Positions 34,639-35,574 of a DNA stretch of 35,574 bases are shown here, in pieces. Below the pieces are notes generated by a model. That model did not search any database. It worked only from the letters and a program-made list of their open reading frames with translations, and was not told the origin of the DNA. Source of the stretch: Lentilactobacillus dabitei. GTDB lineage: Bacteria; Bacillota; Bacilli; Lactobacillales; Lactobacillaceae. Location of the stretch: assembly GCF_019061365.1 (NCBI RefSeq), contig NZ_JAHPPD010000014.1, positions 2,818 through 38,391 of the forward strand. Direction: 5' to 3'. Position 1 is the first letter of the stretch, and each line of letters begins with the position of its first letter. A program made the position numbers and the translations under genes.

Positions 34639-34667
34639 TTGACAAGCCTATTTGTTGCCGGTATAAT
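34639..34667 (+). promoter_or_regulatory. Strong promoter for yceD-rpmF
   Basis: TTGACA (34639-34644) and TATAAT (34662-34667) are both consensus and 17 bases apart. This is the best sigma-A promoter in the window. Confidence 0.93.
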
Positions 34668-34694
34668 GAGTTTTGTTGCATTGGAGGAATTATA

Positions 34695-35249
34695 TTGAAA
34701 TGGTACTTTAAGGATCTCCAAAAGTACTCTGATACTGATCCTTTCACGTTTAATGAGCGTATTGATATCAAGGATGATTTGTTGCAACGATATTCCGAAC
34801 AAGTTATCGATGCAACCCCGTTCGATATTGATGGTCAGGCATTTGCTGATCGGGGAGATGTAATTATTGACACTCATATCGTGGGTAAGCTTGTTGTACC
34901 GTCCTCAAGGTCACTTGAGCCGGTAGACTTACCTTTAGACTTTACCATCGAGGAGTTTTATGTGCCTTCTAAGGCTGCTGAAGCCCGATATGGTAAAGAT
35001 GATGTGGTGTTTGTCCTCGATGAAGATGCCGAAGTTGATATGGAATCTGCAGTAAGCGATAATGTTATTCTGCATATTCCAATGCACATTTTGTCTCCTG
35101 ACGAGATTGCTGGCAAACAGATGCCCAGTGGCAAAGATTGGGACGTCATGTCAGTAGATGATTATAAGAATCAGAAGGCAGAGTTGAACACAGTTGATCC
35201 ACGTCTGGCAAAATTGAAAGATCTTTTTAAAGATCAAGATTCAAAATAA
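34695..35249 (+). CDS. yceD: YceD family (DUF177) protein
   Basis: A 184-residue acidic protein with the YceD pattern (DLPLDFTIEEFYVP and DNVILHIPMHILSPDE). DUF177 proteins pair with L32 genes and have been linked to 23S rRNA accumulation. The start codon is TTG at 34695 with a well-placed GGAGG (34683-34687); no ATG is nearby. Followed by rpmF, the standard partner. Confidence 0.95.
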   Translation: MKWYFKDLQKYSDTDPFTFNERIDIKDDLLQRYSEQVIDATPFDIDGQAFADRGDVIIDTHIVGKLVVPSSRSLEPVDLPLDFTIEEFYVPSKAAEARYGKDDVVFVLDEDAEVDMESAVSDNVILHIPMHILSPDEIAGKQMPSGKDWDVMSVDDYKNQKAELNTVDPRLAKLKDLFKDQDSK

Positions 35250-35304
35250 CCGGGCCTAAAAATTTCACTAGTGGATATTTTATTTTTGCAAGGAGGGAAA
35301 GAAT

Positions 35305-35481
35305 ATGGCAACACCAGCACGTAGAACTTCAAAAGCAAGAAAACGCATGCGTCGCGGTCACATTAAGTTGACGACTCCTAATTTGAGCCTCGACCCTAAG
35401 ACCGGTGAATACACCATGCCACACCATGTTTCACCATCAGGCTTTTACAAAGGCCGTAAAGTAATTAAAGATAACAAGTAG
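35305..35481 (+). CDS. rpmF: 50S ribosomal protein L32, zinc-free form
   Basis: A 58-residue large-subunit protein. It opens with the standard [19 protein letters not shown], a strong basic N-terminus. The two Cys-x-x-Cys zinc pairs of zinc-type L32 are absent: no cysteine occurs in the protein (the region reads LDPKTGE and VSPSGFY). AAGGAGGG precedes the start at 35305. Terminated at 35530. Confidence 0.97.
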   Translation: MATPARRTSKARKRMRRGHIKLTTPNLSLDPKTGEYTMPHHVSPSGFYKGRKVIKDNK

Positions 35482-35529
35482 TTTGACAAAACGGGGGTCA
35501 AAGTCAAATCGTATTGATGGCGACTTATG

Positions 35530-35556
35530 AGCATCACCGAAAGGTGATGCTTTTTT
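35530..35556 (+). terminator. Intrinsic terminator after rpmF
   Basis: AGCATCACC and GGTGATGCT pair around a GAAA tetraloop, followed by six T. This is a strong hairpin closed by a GNRA loop. Confidence 0.95.
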
Positions 35557-35574
35557 GTTATTAGGCATGAATTA

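Noticed and set aside
35482-35520. TTGACA at 35483 as a new promoter
   Set aside because: No matching -10 at proper spacing and a strong terminator follows directly; the following sequence leaves no gene to serve within the window.
1-35574. CRISPR array, prophage, insertion sequence or defence island
   Set aside because: No regularly spaced repeats, transposase, integrase or unusual gene block was found; gene order follows the conserved Bacillus/Lactobacillaceae core.

Overview
The window is a stretch of core chromosome from a low-to-moderate GC Gram-positive bacterium. It is almost certainly a member of the Lactobacillaceae. The basis is the gene order, the strong AGGAGG-type ribosome binding sites, TTG and ATA start codons, a zinc-free L32, a non-spore-former style FtsK/SftA, and a T-box in front of thrS. 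The genus cannot be fixed from sequence alone. There is no phage, insertion sequence, integrase, CRISPR array, tRNA or rRNA gene, and no region of clearly foreign composition.

Layout. (1) 84-7553, plus strand: a class A penicillin-binding protein, a YheA-type protein, then the tightly coupled yhaO-yhaN-yhaM nuclease block (metallophosphoesterase, Rad50-like membrane ATPase, HD/OB exoribonuclease). (2) 7640-9398, minus strand: lipoprotein foldase PrsA, a small YhaH-like membrane protein and a HIT protein, facing the divergent ecsA-ecsB ABC transporter (9527-11493). This matches the Bacillus subtilis prsA/yhaH/hit/ecs neighbourhood and groups surface-protein folding with the Ecs exporter. (3) 11736-12678: tRNA methyltransferase trmB, converging on a small PepSY-like secreted or membrane protein. 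(4) 12803-17394: thioredoxin-like ytpP, tRNA-binding ytpR, DNA translocase sftA/ftsK and murC. (5) 17505-18227: a Bax inhibitor-1 family membrane protein. (6) 18392-25352: polA, mutM, coaE, nrdR, dnaB and dnaI, a DNA replication, repair and dNTP-control run. (7) 25366-29031: the T-box controlled thrS, then infC-rpmI-rplT behind an attenuating leader. (8) 29120-34608: a ribosome-maturation and NAD run (yqeG, yqeH, yhbY, nadD, yqeK, rsfS, yqeM, tmcAL). (9) 34695-35481: yceD (DUF177) and rpmF.

How they work together: most genes serve housekeeping at three points, namely cell envelope synthesis and protein export, DNA replication and repair, and translation or ribosome assembly. Two RNA switches are readable. 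One is a tRNA-Thr T-box with an ACC specifier before thrS; the other is an intrinsic attenuator in the infC leader.

The most interesting observation is in ThrRS. The N2 editing domain is present in full length, but all four positions that form the zinc-like His/His/Cys/His editing site in Escherichia coli ThrRS are replaced (Ala75, Gln79, Ala182, Val186), while the aminoacylation site looks intact. The enzyme therefore probably cannot clear Ser-tRNA-Thr by the standard route. A second clear oddity is infC, whose only well-placed start is ATA. I found no wholly new multi-gene system; the rest is ordinary conserved chromosome with small regulatory details worth checking.
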